From Flavobacterium haoranii (GTDB lineage: Bacteria > Bacteroidota > Bacteroidia > Flavobacteriales > Flavobacteriaceae): 64,000 bases of DNA. A program made the position numbers and the translations under genes. The notes under the pieces were generated by a model that ran no database searches, had not been told where the DNA came from, and worked only from the letters and a program-made list of their open reading frames with translations. Location of the stretch: assembly GCF_009363055.1 (NCBI RefSeq), contig NZ_CP045292.1, positions 1,984,001-2,048,000 on the forward strand, in the 5' to 3' direction. Numbering within the stretch: position 1 is the first letter of the stretch; each line of letters begins with the position of its first letter. Positions 28,621-36,291 of the stretch are shown here, piece after piece.

Positions 28621-28712
28621 TTAGCCCCGATTGAAATGATAGCTTCCAATTATTGGAACTAAAATGAAAAGCGGGTAAAAGGACAACAAGTACAACTAAA
28701 GTATCGCTTTGA
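28621..28712 (+). ncRNA. Candidate structured RNA (TAGCCCCGAT element)
   Basis: Non-coding DNA after rpoN begins TTAGCCCCGATTGAA, a motif I recognise as recurrent in flavobacterial intergenic regions. It contains a perfect hairpin TTCCAA-TTA-TTGGAA (28644-28658) and a long-range complement CCCG (28626-28629) / CGGG (28672-28675). It could be a diverged member of the Flavo-1 RNA family; I cannot align it to a model. Confidence 0.4.
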
Positions 28713-29327
28713 ATGAAAAGTAACTCTTTTTTACCTATATTTTCATATATATTTCATCCCATATTCATTACATTGTATGGAACGTTATATTTTTTCTTAG
28801 TTGCACCACACACAGCTCCTGAGCGCTTACAATATTTAATTTTAATACAAGTAAGTATTTTAACTTTGTTAATGCCTCTAGCACTCTATTTTCTATTTAT
28901 ATCGCTGGGTATTGTAACATCTTTTACTGAAGCGAGCATAAAAGAAAGAAAAATTCCTGTTTTAATACAATCTTTTCTCTTTTTTGCTTTACTGTACATT
29001 GTGAGAGAAAACAATACAATTCCCGAATTGTTTTACTTTTATACAGGTGGGTTTTTTAGTGCTGTTTTAGCTTTTATAGCAATCCTTTTAAAATACAAAG
29101 CCAGCTTACATATGATTGGCATCACATCACTTGCTTGTTTTGTTTATGCTGTGGCTGTTTACCATCAATTACCTTATTTGAATATGGTAGCTTTTGCTAT
29201 AGTTTGCATGGGATTAGTGGCTTCTTCTAGACTCTATATGAAGTCGCATACGATGCCAGAATTGTTCGTGGGCTTTTTAATTGGGTTATTACCACAATAT
29301 TTTATTTGGAAAGATTTAGTTTTATAA
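28713..29327 (+). CDS. PAP2-like integral membrane protein
   Basis: A 204-residue protein with about six TM helices. KASLHMIG (129-136) resembles PAP2 motif 2 (PSGH), and SSRLYMKSHTMPE (171-183) resembles motif 3 (SRxxxxxHxxxD) with E183 in place of Asp. KERKIP (77-82) sits where motif 1 (KxxxxxxRP) would be but is degenerate. It is therefore a distant PAP2 relative that may dephosphorylate a lipid (pyro)phosphate or may have lost activity. Its 3' end overlaps the convergent porT gene by 6 bp. Confidence 0.6.
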   Translation: MKSNSFLPIFSYIFHPIFITLYGTLYFFLVAPHTAPERLQYLILIQVSILTLLMPLALYFLFISLGIVTSFTEASIKERKIPVLIQSFLFFALLYIVRENNTIPELFYFYTGGFFSAVLAFIAILLKYKASLHMIGITSLACFVYAVAVYHQLPYLNMVAFAIVCMGLVASSRLYMKSHTMPELFVGFLIGLLPQYFIWKDLVL

Positions 29328-29981
29328 AATATAAAATATAAATCCAAGATTAAAATTTGACAAACGATTAGTTCCATCTTTAAAAACAGGATTTAAACCA
29401 TAATAAATGTAAGGGTTCCAAGTATTATAACCAACTGACAAATAAGCTCCATATTGCCATCTATTGACATTACTTAGAATGTTTTCTTTGTCATTCCCGA
29501 AAGAGGATTCAAATTTTAATTTTGCATTTAGCACATAGGTTGCTTTTATTCCTGCATAAATTCTCCAAAATTTGTGACTTAAAGGTGACGCATTTCTCCA
29601 TCTAATTTCAAGAGGAATATCGATACCGTGTGTGATAATTGTAGTTTTAATATTCTCGGAAGTTCCAGAATCGGGAATTAAAATATCTGAGTTAATAAAT
29701 TGTTTGATATTGTTATAAGAATAGCCAAATCCGGGAGCAATTGCCCAATTTCTATCTTTCGACAATGGAAAATCTCTCAAGAAACCTCCAGAAAATCCTT
29801 GAGAAAAACCAAATTGCTTAAAACCACTTGGTCTATTTTGTACTAAATTGTAACTAATAGAAACATAAAACTGATCTTCTCTAAATAATGAATCAACCAC
29901 TTTGTAAGGAGCATTTTTATCATCTTGAGAAAAAGAAAAAAAGACTGTAAAAAAAGAAATTATAAAAAAGTATTTCTTCAC
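29322..29981 (-). CDS. porT: Type IX secretion system protein PorT (SprT)-like
   Basis: A 219-residue outer-membrane beta-barrel protein with signal peptide (ends FFSFSQ). The segment REDQFYVSISYNLVQNRP, followed by FSGGFLRDFPLSKDRN and AIAPGFGYSYNN, is characteristic of flavobacterial PorT/SprT, needed for T9SS assembly and gliding. The window encodes several T9SS substrates, consistent with an active system. The identification is from recalled sequence character rather than alignment; a generic outer-membrane beta-barrel protein is the alternative. Confidence 0.72.
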   Translation of the reverse strand: MKKYFFIISFFTVFFSFSQDDKNAPYKVVDSLFREDQFYVSISYNLVQNRPSGFKQFGFSQGFSGGFLRDFPLSKDRNWAIAPGFGYSYNNIKQFINSDILIPDSGTSENIKTTIITHGIDIPLEIRWRNASPLSHKFWRIYAGIKATYVLNAKLKFESSFGNDKENILSNVNRWQYGAYLSVGYNTWNPYIYYGLNPVFKDGTNRLSNFNLGFIFYIL

Positions 29982-30006
29982 TTGGTATTTTTTTATAAAA
30001 GTAATA

Positions 30007-30033
30007 AAAAAAGGTACGCAATGCGTACCTTTC
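30007..30033 (-). terminator. Terminator after the exbB-exbD operon
   Basis: AAAGGTACGCA / TGCGTACCTTT palindrome, followed on the minus strand by a T run, directly downstream of the last exbD. Confidence 0.85.
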
Positions 30034-30053
30034 TATATAAAGATGAAAAGAAT

Positions 30054-30527
30054 TTAATCTACAGGATTCCCTTGATTAGTTGTATAGTTAACCTTTAATT
30101 GATCAACTTTACGTAGTTCTTGTTTAATATCTTGAACAAGTCCCATTTTTACTTCTCTGTCTATTTTCAAAGAAGCTGTTAAATATTTTTCGTCTTCAGA
30201 ATTACGAGAAGCTCTCTCAGTAATTACGAAGTTACGAATATCTGCTACTGAAGATATCTTGTCGTTTAATTGAATACGATCTGACGATCCTAAAGTAGAC
30301 TTGTAATTATCTTTTGCTTTACCAGCATAAATATACATAACATATTGTTTTTTATGCAGTTTAGCCGTTTGATTGGCTTTCGGTAATCTATTCTCAATCA
30401 TTAAATCACTATCTTTCATTGTCGTAGCGGTCATGAAAAAGAACAATAGCATAAATACAATATCAGGTAATGATGCTGTTGAAATGGCAGGAAGTGCTCC
30501 TGATTTTTTCTTTTTAAATTTAGACAT
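30054..30527 (-). CDS. exbD: Biopolymer transporter ExbD (second copy)
   Basis: A 157-residue inner-membrane protein with one TM (about 15-37: PDIVFMLLFFFMTATTM) carrying the conserved Asp of the ExbD/TolR proton path, then a periplasmic domain. It works with ExbB to energise TonB-dependent receptors. It follows the first exbD by 18 bp. Two different ExbDs in one operon is usual in Flavobacteriaceae. No tonB gene is in this operon. Confidence 0.9.
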   Translation of the reverse strand: MSKFKKKKSGALPAISTASLPDIVFMLLFFFMTATTMKDSDLMIENRLPKANQTAKLHKKQYVMYIYAGKAKDNYKSTLGSSDRIQLNDKISSVADIRNFVITERASRNSEDEKYLTASLKIDREVKMGLVQDIKQELRKVDQLKVNYTTNQGNPVD

Positions 30528-30545
30528 ATCTTCTAAAATTAAATG

Positions 30546-31160
30546 TTAATAGTTCTTTTTCGGTTCTGCTTCTGAAAGACGCATTGGAAATAACTCTTGA
30601 ATCTTTTTAACCTTCGGTTCTAATTCCTCTACTAAACCTTCAGTAGCTTTAGAAGCTGGGTCGTTGTAAATGTATTCCATTTCACTAAATGAAACCCCAT
30701 ATCTTCTTTTGCTTTCTCTATCTCTTAAGAAATAATACGCTGCAACCAATTCATTTTGTACAGCTATATATGTTTCATAAGAAGTTTGACCATCATTCAT
30801 TACAGAAATTACAGCTTTTTCAGGATTATCCGAAGAGTTAGAAACTCTTTTACCTTGACAATATGCACAAGACCCATCTCCATTGTTTTCTAAGAATTCA
30901 ATAGCAGCCTGACGTAAATCTTTGATATTCATTACTTGCTCGTTTACAAGTAATTGATTGTCTTTGTTTACCAATACTCTTAAGATATTTCTTTCATTAA
31001 TATCTACAGGAGGCTGTGGGTTTTCTTCATATCTAGGCAAAAGACGGTTAATCCCTTGATCTACTCCAATAGTTGTAGTAACCAAGAAGAAAATCAAAAG
31101 CAGGAAAGCAATATCTGCCATTGAACCGGCATTTACCTCTGGTGCTTCTCTTTTAGCCAT
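30546..31160 (-). CDS. exbD: Biopolymer transporter ExbD (first copy)
   Basis: A 204-residue ExbD with its TM at about 12-32 (SMADIAFLLLIFFLVTTTI, Asp of the proton channel at the start). It has a longer periplasmic domain than its neighbour, including a CAYC pair (about 98-101) that could form a disulfide or bind metal. It overlaps or closely abuts the adjacent operon genes (2 bp from the TM protein). Confidence 0.9.
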   Translation of the reverse strand: MAKREAPEVNAGSMADIAFLLLIFFLVTTTIGVDQGINRLLPRYEENPQPPVDINERNILRVLVNKDNQLLVNEQVMNIKDLRQAAIEFLENNGDGSCAYCQGKRVSNSSDNPEKAVISVMNDGQTSYETYIAVQNELVAAYYFLRDRESKRRYGVSFSEMEYIYNDPASKATEGLVEELEPKVKKIQELFPMRLSEAEPKKNY

Positions 31161-31162
31161 AA

Positions 31163-31582
31163 TTATTTTTTAATTTTATTAAATCCAGTCCAAACCATTG
31201 CTCCTACAGCTACAACAGCTAATAAATAGAAAGCATTAAGACCTGCACTTACCCATTTAGATGTAGCACCCGTATAAACAATTCCGTTTGCTTTAACATC
31301 TGAACTATCTGCGAAGATATAAGAGATAAGTACAACACCTAAAAATAGTCCAACTGAAATTAAAGTTCTTTTTAAGTCTTCTTTGTGAGTAAATAAATTT
31401 TTCAATACAAACACTAACACTACTACAACACATGCAGCAAATATTGCATATGAAATGTAGATTAGTGGAGAAATCCAGCTATTATCTTCAGCATCGCTGT
31501 TTGCCATTAATAATCCTAAGAAAATGATACTTAGAACGGCAACGATAATGGCTGCTATTTTTGTTAACTTATGTAAGTTCAT
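31163..31582 (-). CDS. Four-TM membrane protein of the exb operon
   Basis: A 139-residue protein with four predicted TM helices (about 9-27, 38-60, 74-90, 112-131). No named domain is recognised. It lies between exbB and the exbDs with short spacing, a conserved place in Flavobacteriaceae, so it probably serves the same TonB-energising complex. The function is unknown. Confidence 0.7.
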   Translation of the reverse strand: MNLHKLTKIAAIIVAVLSIIFLGLLMANSDAEDNSWISPLIYISYAIFAACVVVVLVFVLKNLFTHKEDLKRTLISVGLFLGVVLISYIFADSSDVKANGIVYTGATSKWVSAGLNAFYLLAVVAVGAMVWTGFNKIKK

Positions 31583-31613
31583 AACAGATTATCTTTTTTA
31601 GTGTTGTTTATTA

Positions 31614-32422
31614 TTATTTTTTGCTATAATCAGATAACATATCAACTAAGCTGATAGATGCATCTTCCATATCGTTAACGATAGAATCGATTTTTGCTAC
31701 GATATAGTTATAGAAAATTTGAAGAATAATAGCAACAATAAGACCGAATACTGTTGTTAATAACGCAACTTTAATACCACCAGCTACTAATGACGGCTCC
31801 ATTGAACCAGCTGATTGAATTTGGTCAAACGCCTCGATCATACCAATTATCGTACCCATGAATCCTAACATCGGAGCAAGAGCGATAAATAATGAAATCC
31901 AAGAAACGTTTTTCTCTAATTGTCCCATTTGAACACCTCCGTAAGCAACGATTGATTTCTCAGCTGAATCTAAACCGTGCTCGTAGCGATCTAAACCTTG
32001 GTAGAAAATTGAAGCAACTGGACCAGCAGTGTTTCTTGCAACTTCTTTAGCAGCGTTAACACCTCCTGAGTTTAAAGCATCTTCTACTTCAGAGATTAAT
32101 TTTTTTGTATTTGTTGTAGATAAGTTTAAGTAGATAATTCTCTCAATAGCAATTGCTAAACCTAAAATTAAACAGATTAATACAATTCCCATGAAAGCAG
32201 GACCACCCTCAATAAAACGGGTTTTCATTTTTGTGTAAAGCTTGGCTCAACAGCAGCTTCATCATCAGCTACAACATCAGCAGCTGGAGTTTCTTCTGCT
32301 ACAGTTTCTTGAACTTGTTCTGTCGTAGCAGCTGCAGTTGAATCTACAGTTTCTTCTTGAGCTTGAACATTTCCAAAAGTCATAAGCCCTGTGATTGCCA
32401 AAATAGAAAATAATCTTTTCAT
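31614..32422 (-). CDS. exbB: MotA/TolQ/ExbB proton channel protein, frameshifted (two segments)
   Basis: Segment one (32422-32225) is a signal peptide (MKRLFSILAITGLMTFGNVQAQ) plus an acidic Ala/Glu/Val-rich stretch ending SFTQK. Segment two (32228-31614) is the ExbB core: TM at about 10-30, cytoplasmic region, then TMs around LAPMLGFMGTIIGMIEAF and ALLTTVFGLIVAIIL. With one extra A in the five-A run the frame reads SFTQKMKTRFIEGG, matching the continuous N-terminus of flavobacterial ExbB. The frames overlap as ATGA, which mimics coupled genes. ExbB forms the proton channel powering TonB receptors. Confidence 0.85.
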
Positions 32423-32518
32423 CGTTTTGTTCTTAAATTTAATTAGTTAATTGGGTTAAAAATATAAAATTTAATAATTTTTTGAAAATATTTCTCAAAT
32501 CAAAGAAGCTTTATACAT

Positions 32519-32539
32519 CCTACTTTGTAGGTTTTTTTT
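32519..32539 (+). terminator. Orphan plus-strand terminator
   Basis: CCTAC-TTT-GTAGG followed by eight T. Both flanking genes (exbB, asparaginase) are on the minus strand, so no known plus-strand transcript ends here. The rest of the 216-bp gap is AT-rich with nothing else recognisable. Confidence 0.55.
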
Positions 32540-32638
32540 GCATAATAGCTAATTTTTCTCCTTCATTAAAAAACACTTTCTATTTTAAGGACGCTAAATA
32601 ACGTAAAATTTCTCATCTATGAAAATTTTTAAGCATTT

Positions 32639-33670
32639 TTAATTCATTTCGCCCCTTAAACTCGTCTCGAAAATGGTTTTAAAAACATTATTACTTACTT
32701 TTTGCCCTAATAAATACATTAATTTAGTAATAGCAGCTTCTGTAGTGATGTCGCGACCCGAAATTACACCTATCTTTTTAAGTGCTGTACTTGTTTCATA
32801 TTTACCCATTGCTACTGAGCCACCACTACATTGCGTTACATTTATAACGTAAATATTGTTTTTTATTGCCTTTTTGATTTCTTTTAAAAACCATTCTTCT
32901 GAAGGTGCATTACCCGAACCATAGGTTTCCAAAATAATTCCTTTTAAATTAGGCACCGAAAGCACCGCTTCTAATGTGGTTTTGTTAATGCCGGGAAACA
33001 ATTTAAGAATCAATACATTTTCATCAAAATCTTTATTAACCTTTAGTTTTACAGGTTTCTTTTGTTTCAATAAAACATCTGAAGTTATTTTTAAATGCAC
33101 TCCCGATTCAGCTAGTTCAGGGAAATTTGGTGAAGTAAAAGCATTAAAATGTTCGGCACTGATTTTTGTGGTTCTATTGCCACGATATAATTTGTATTCG
33201 AAATATAAACCAACTTCTTGAATTACTGGTTTACCTTTTTCTTGAAGTGAAGCAATTTGTATTGCGGTAATTAAATTCTCTTTTGCATCTGTACGTAAAT
33301 CTCCAATTGGTAATTGGGATCCTGTAAAAATTACTGGTTTAGCTAAGTTTTCTAACATAAAACTTAAAGCCGATGCACTATAAGACATTGTATCAGAACC
33401 ATGAAGCAGTACAAAACCATCAAATTTTGAATAATTTTCTTCGATTATAGTTGCCATTTTTTGCCAATGAACTACATTCATATTCGAAGAATCAATAGGA
33501 TGTTCAAACGAAATTGTTTCAATCGAACAATCTAAAAGTTTTAACTCGGGAATATTTTTTAGTAATTTATTAAAATCAAAAGCTTTTAAAGCCCCAGTTG
33601 CACTATCTTTTACCATACCAATAGTACCACCGGTATAAATCAACATTATATTTGGCTTAGAATGTTGCAT
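32639..33670 (-). CDS. Type I asparaginase
   Basis: A 343-residue cytoplasmic-type L-asparaginase hydrolysing Asn to Asp and ammonia. It shows the first nucleophile region YTGGTIG (12-18), the second catalytic loop LLHGSDTMSYSASAL, FTGSQLPIGDLRTDA and the C-terminal VTQCSGGSV. No signal peptide. The start overlaps the end of the upstream acyltransferase gene by 14 bp, indicating one transcript. Confidence 0.92.
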   Translation of the reverse strand: MQHSKPNIMLIYTGGTIGMVKDSATGALKAFDFNKLLKNIPELKLLDCSIETISFEHPIDSSNMNVVHWQKMATIIEENYSKFDGFVLLHGSDTMSYSASALSFMLENLAKPVIFTGSQLPIGDLRTDAKENLITAIQIASLQEKGKPVIQEVGLYFEYKLYRGNRTTKISAEHFNAFTSPNFPELAESGVHLKITSDVLLKQKKPVKLKVNKDFDENVLILKLFPGINKTTLEAVLSVPNLKGIILETYGSGNAPSEEWFLKEIKKAIKNNIYVINVTQCSGGSVAMGKYETSTALKKIGVISGRDITTEAAITKLMYLLGQKVSNNVFKTIFETSLRGEMN

Positions 33671-34796
33671 CTGTATATTTTAATTTATTAACAACTGGAT
33701 TTGCATACATGGTTAAGAAACTTTCTACCATTTCTTTATGATCAGCATCAATTCTCAATTCCAATCTTCTTTCAAAAACTTGTCGCTCTTTACTTGTGTA
33801 ATGACTTGAAAACTTATCTGTATTATAAAGTATATCGTATGCAATAAAATTTGTTGGCCAAAGTTTATACGATTGTAAAATAGAATCATCAATTACTTGA
33901 GCCAAAGCTTGAATTTGCTTATTTGAATTATCGCATTCATTCTTGATACTTTCTAATTCTTCATTTAAAATTTTACCAACATGAATATGAATACGCTTTT
34001 TTTGCCCTACAATACCACTCATTAAGTTTACAAAATCTTCATTTTTCTCTTTTTTGTAAACTTCATCTCTTGCTTCCGCTAATAATTGTGGCATTTTTAA
34101 AGCATCTGTTGGATCATATTCATAGGAAATTGAAACGGGAACAATTCGCAACTTCTTGAAATAATCCATGCAATTTTTTTCATCAGATGCCATTGCAATC
34201 ATTTTTAAAACACCTTGATGTGTAGCATCATTTCCGTCTTTTGTTCTTCCTTCCTTTTGTGCTACCCAAACCGAACGATTTTCTTTTGCCAATAATTGAT
34301 ACATAAATTCTGAAACCAATTTCGAGCTCATTAAAAGTTCTCGAGGTGAAAGTCCTCTTTGAATAAGAAAATTTCTATTAAGTTTTGATAGTTTTAAAAG
34401 AAAGTCTTTTTGAACCAAATTATCACCAATTGCCGATGCCGTCATTAACAATCCGTGATCGTATAAAGAGACATTTAACAATGATGTGTCTAAAATAATA
34501 TCGCGATGATTCGAAATAAAAAGATAAGAAGTATTAGGTTCTAAATTTTCAAAACCTGAAGTTGATAAACCATCAGAACTCTTTTCTAATACTTTTTTTA
34601 AAGCATTATAAGCAAAATTAATTTGGAAATCACGAATGGAATGCGTGCGTTTTAATTGCTCTTGCCAAACCTCTTCAGCTATTCCAGGATAAGCAAAATT
34701 CATAATAGCTTTCATCATAGGATGATTGAGCGAAGAAACAACAGCTTCATTCACTTCTGAATCATAAAACGGACGAATTGCATCAAATTTTGACAT
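33657..34796 (-). CDS. 1-acyl-sn-glycerol-3-phosphate acyltransferase-like protein
   Basis: A 379-residue member of the PlsC/LPLAT superfamily. The acyltransferase block I appears as SNHRDIILD (about 94-102, His and Asp), followed by NRNFLIQRG and the glycerophosphate-binding block EGRTKDGND (about 181-189). A further block is RIVPVSISYEYDP. The long N- and C-terminal parts set it apart from minimal PlsC. It probably acylates a lysophospholipid or related lipid at the inner membrane. Coupled to the asparaginase gene by overlap. Confidence 0.82.
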   Translation of the reverse strand: MSKFDAIRPFYDSEVNEAVVSSLNHPMMKAIMNFAYPGIAEEVWQEQLKRTHSIRDFQINFAYNALKKVLEKSSDGLSTSGFENLEPNTSYLFISNHRDIILDTSLLNVSLYDHGLLMTASAIGDNLVQKDFLLKLSKLNRNFLIQRGLSPRELLMSSKLVSEFMYQLLAKENRSVWVAQKEGRTKDGNDATHQGVLKMIAMASDEKNCMDYFKKLRIVPVSISYEYDPTDALKMPQLLAEARDEVYKKEKNEDFVNLMSGIVGQKKRIHIHVGKILNEELESIKNECDNSNKQIQALAQVIDDSILQSYKLWPTNFIAYDILYNTDKFSSHYTSKERQVFERRLELRIDADHKEMVESFLTMYANPVVNKLKYTDATF

Positions 34797-34854
34797 ATCA
34801 ATAATTTAGAAACACAAATGAACAAAAAAATGACAATTTGTGATAAAATCTTCG

Positions 34855-35625
34855 TTAAATTCCGAAAATGTCTTTTGAATTTTGAGTAGTTTTTTGTGCA
34901 ATTTCCTCAATAGAAAGTTGGTAAATTTCAGCTAATTTTTGGGCTACTAAAACAGTATAACTGCTTTCGTTTCTTTTACCACGATATGGCACAGGAGCTA
35001 AATATGGCGAATCGGTTTCTAAAACAATATGTTGTAAATCAATCTGATTCAAAAATTGATCTATTTTCCCATTCTTAAAAGTTGCCACACCACCAATTCC
35101 TAATTTCATACCTAAGGCTGTTACTCTATTAGCTTGTTCTAAATCGCCAGTAAAGCAATGAAAAATTCCGAATAAATTTTCATCATATTCGCTTTCTAAA
35201 ACTTCAAAAACTTCATCAAAAGCATCTCTACAATGAATATTGATACCTAAACCTAATTGTTTTGCCCATTGAATTTGCTTTTTAAATGCAATTTTTTGAA
35301 TCTCCAAAGTAGATTTATCCCAATACAAATCAATTCCAATTTCGCCTACCGCATAATATTTTCTCGAAAATAATTCTTTCTCAACATGTGCAAGTTCGGC
35401 TTCAAAAGTATCAGGCTTTACATAACAAGGATGCAATCCCATCATCAAAAAAACATTTTCTGGATATTGCTTTTCTAAATCGAACATTTTTTTAGTATAA
35501 GTTGAATCAATCGAAGGAATAAAAAAACGAGAAACTCCAGCGTTAATTGCTCTTGTAATCATTTCATTTCTATCTTCACTAAATTCTTCAGAATATAAAT
35601 GGGTATGGGTATCGGTTAAAATCAA
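34855..35625 (-). CDS. tatD: TatD family metal-dependent hydrolase (DNase)
   Basis: A 256-residue TIM-barrel enzyme with metal-binding DTHTHLYSEEF, MGLHPCYV, AVGEIGIDLYWD, NIHCRDAFDE, GIFHCFTG and ETDSPYLAPVPYRGKRNES. TatD proteins are 3'-5' exonucleases/DNases used in DNA repair or quality control. The start is a TTG (35623-35625) placed just before the conserved DTHTHL; no ATG is available. A 63-bp heptad repeat array lies immediately upstream, where the promoter should be. Confidence 0.92.
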   Translation of the reverse strand: MILTDTHTHLYSEEFSEDRNEMITRAINAGVSRFFIPSIDSTYTKKMFDLEKQYPENVFLMMGLHPCYVKPDTFEAELAHVEKELFSRKYYAVGEIGIDLYWDKSTLEIQKIAFKKQIQWAKQLGLGINIHCRDAFDEVFEVLESEYDENLFGIFHCFTGDLEQANRVTALGMKLGIGGVATFKNGKIDQFLNQIDLQHIVLETDSPYLAPVPYRGKRNESSYTVLVAQKLAEIYQLSIEEIAQKTTQNSKDIFGI

Positions 35626-35626
35626 G

Positions 35627-35689
35627 GTTAATTGTTAATGGTTAATTGTTAATGGTTAATTGTTAATTGTTAATTGTTAATTGTTAATG
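35627..35689. repeat. Nine-unit heptad array GTTAAT(T/G)
   Basis: Nine uninterrupted 7-bp units, six GTTAATT and three GTTAATG, then a degenerate tenth (GTTGCAA). It starts 2 bp from the tatD start codon and lies between tatD and the divergent retropepsin gene. Confidence 0.95.
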
Positions 35690-35721
35690 GTTGCAAATTT
35701 AAAGTTTTTATTTGTGAAATT

Positions 35722-35748
35722 GTCCCCTTGAGGGGACTTTAGGGGTGT
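35722..35748. repeat. GTCCCC hairpin element
   Basis: GTCCCCTTGAGGGGAC is a 7-bp-arm hairpin followed by TTTAGGGGTG. It is unusually GC-rich for this region. Similar runs recur between genes in flavobacterial genomes as I recall them. Confidence 0.5.
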
Positions 35749-35761
35749 TTGTTGTATTTTT

Positions 35762-36214
35762 ATGAAAAATTTTATTAATGGAAGATTTACAAGACTTTTT
35801 GCAAAAGAAAAAATACAAAAAGTAAAATTTAAGGTTTTAAAAACACAACATTTATTAATTACTGCCAAAATTAATGGCATAAAAGGAAATTTTATTTTAG
35901 ATACCGGCGCTAGTAATAGTTGCGTTGGTCTGGAAGGAATTGAAAAATTTCAACTTAATACTGAAATTTCTGATACCAAAGCAGCCGGCGCTGGAGCAAC
36001 TGGAATGGAAACACAACTTTCTAAAAGTAATTTGGCTCAATTGAACAGATGGAAATTTGACACTCTTAACCTTGTTATATTTGATATGTTTCATGTGAAT
36101 TTAGCACTAAAACAATATAAAATGAAACCTGTTGATGGCATTATTGGCGCTGATGTTTTACTAAATGGAAAAGCAATTATTGATTATTACAATCACTATT
36201 TGTATTTGAAATAA
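35762..36214 (+). CDS. Retropepsin-like aspartic protease
   Basis: A 150-residue protein of the clan AA fold. The active-site motif FILDTGASNSCVG (about 44-56) is preceded by the hydrophobic strand LLITAKINGIKGN, and the C-terminal flap-side motif is VDGIIGADVLL (about 125-135). One DTG per chain implies a homodimer, as in retropepsins. No signal peptide or TM is visible, so it may be cytoplasmic, though the first 15 residues are basic. Substrates are unknown. Divergent from tatD, convergent with the RCC1 gene. Confidence 0.8.
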   Translation: MKNFINGRFTRLFAKEKIQKVKFKVLKTQHLLITAKINGIKGNFILDTGASNSCVGLEGIEKFQLNTEISDTKAAGAGATGMETQLSKSNLAQLNRWKFDTLNLVIFDMFHVNLALKQYKMKPVDGIIGADVLLNGKAIIDYYNHYLYLK

Positions 36215-36216
36215 AC

Positions 36217-36249
36217 AAAAAAACCCAAATTCGATGAATTTGGGTTTTT
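36217..36249. terminator. Bidirectional terminator
   Basis: AAAAACCCAAATTC-GAT-GAATTTGGGTTTTT between convergent genes; A and T runs on both sides allow use in either direction. Confidence 0.9.
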
Positions 36250-36291
36250 AAAATTAAAATAATCAAACGAGACACTCTCAAACAATTAAAC

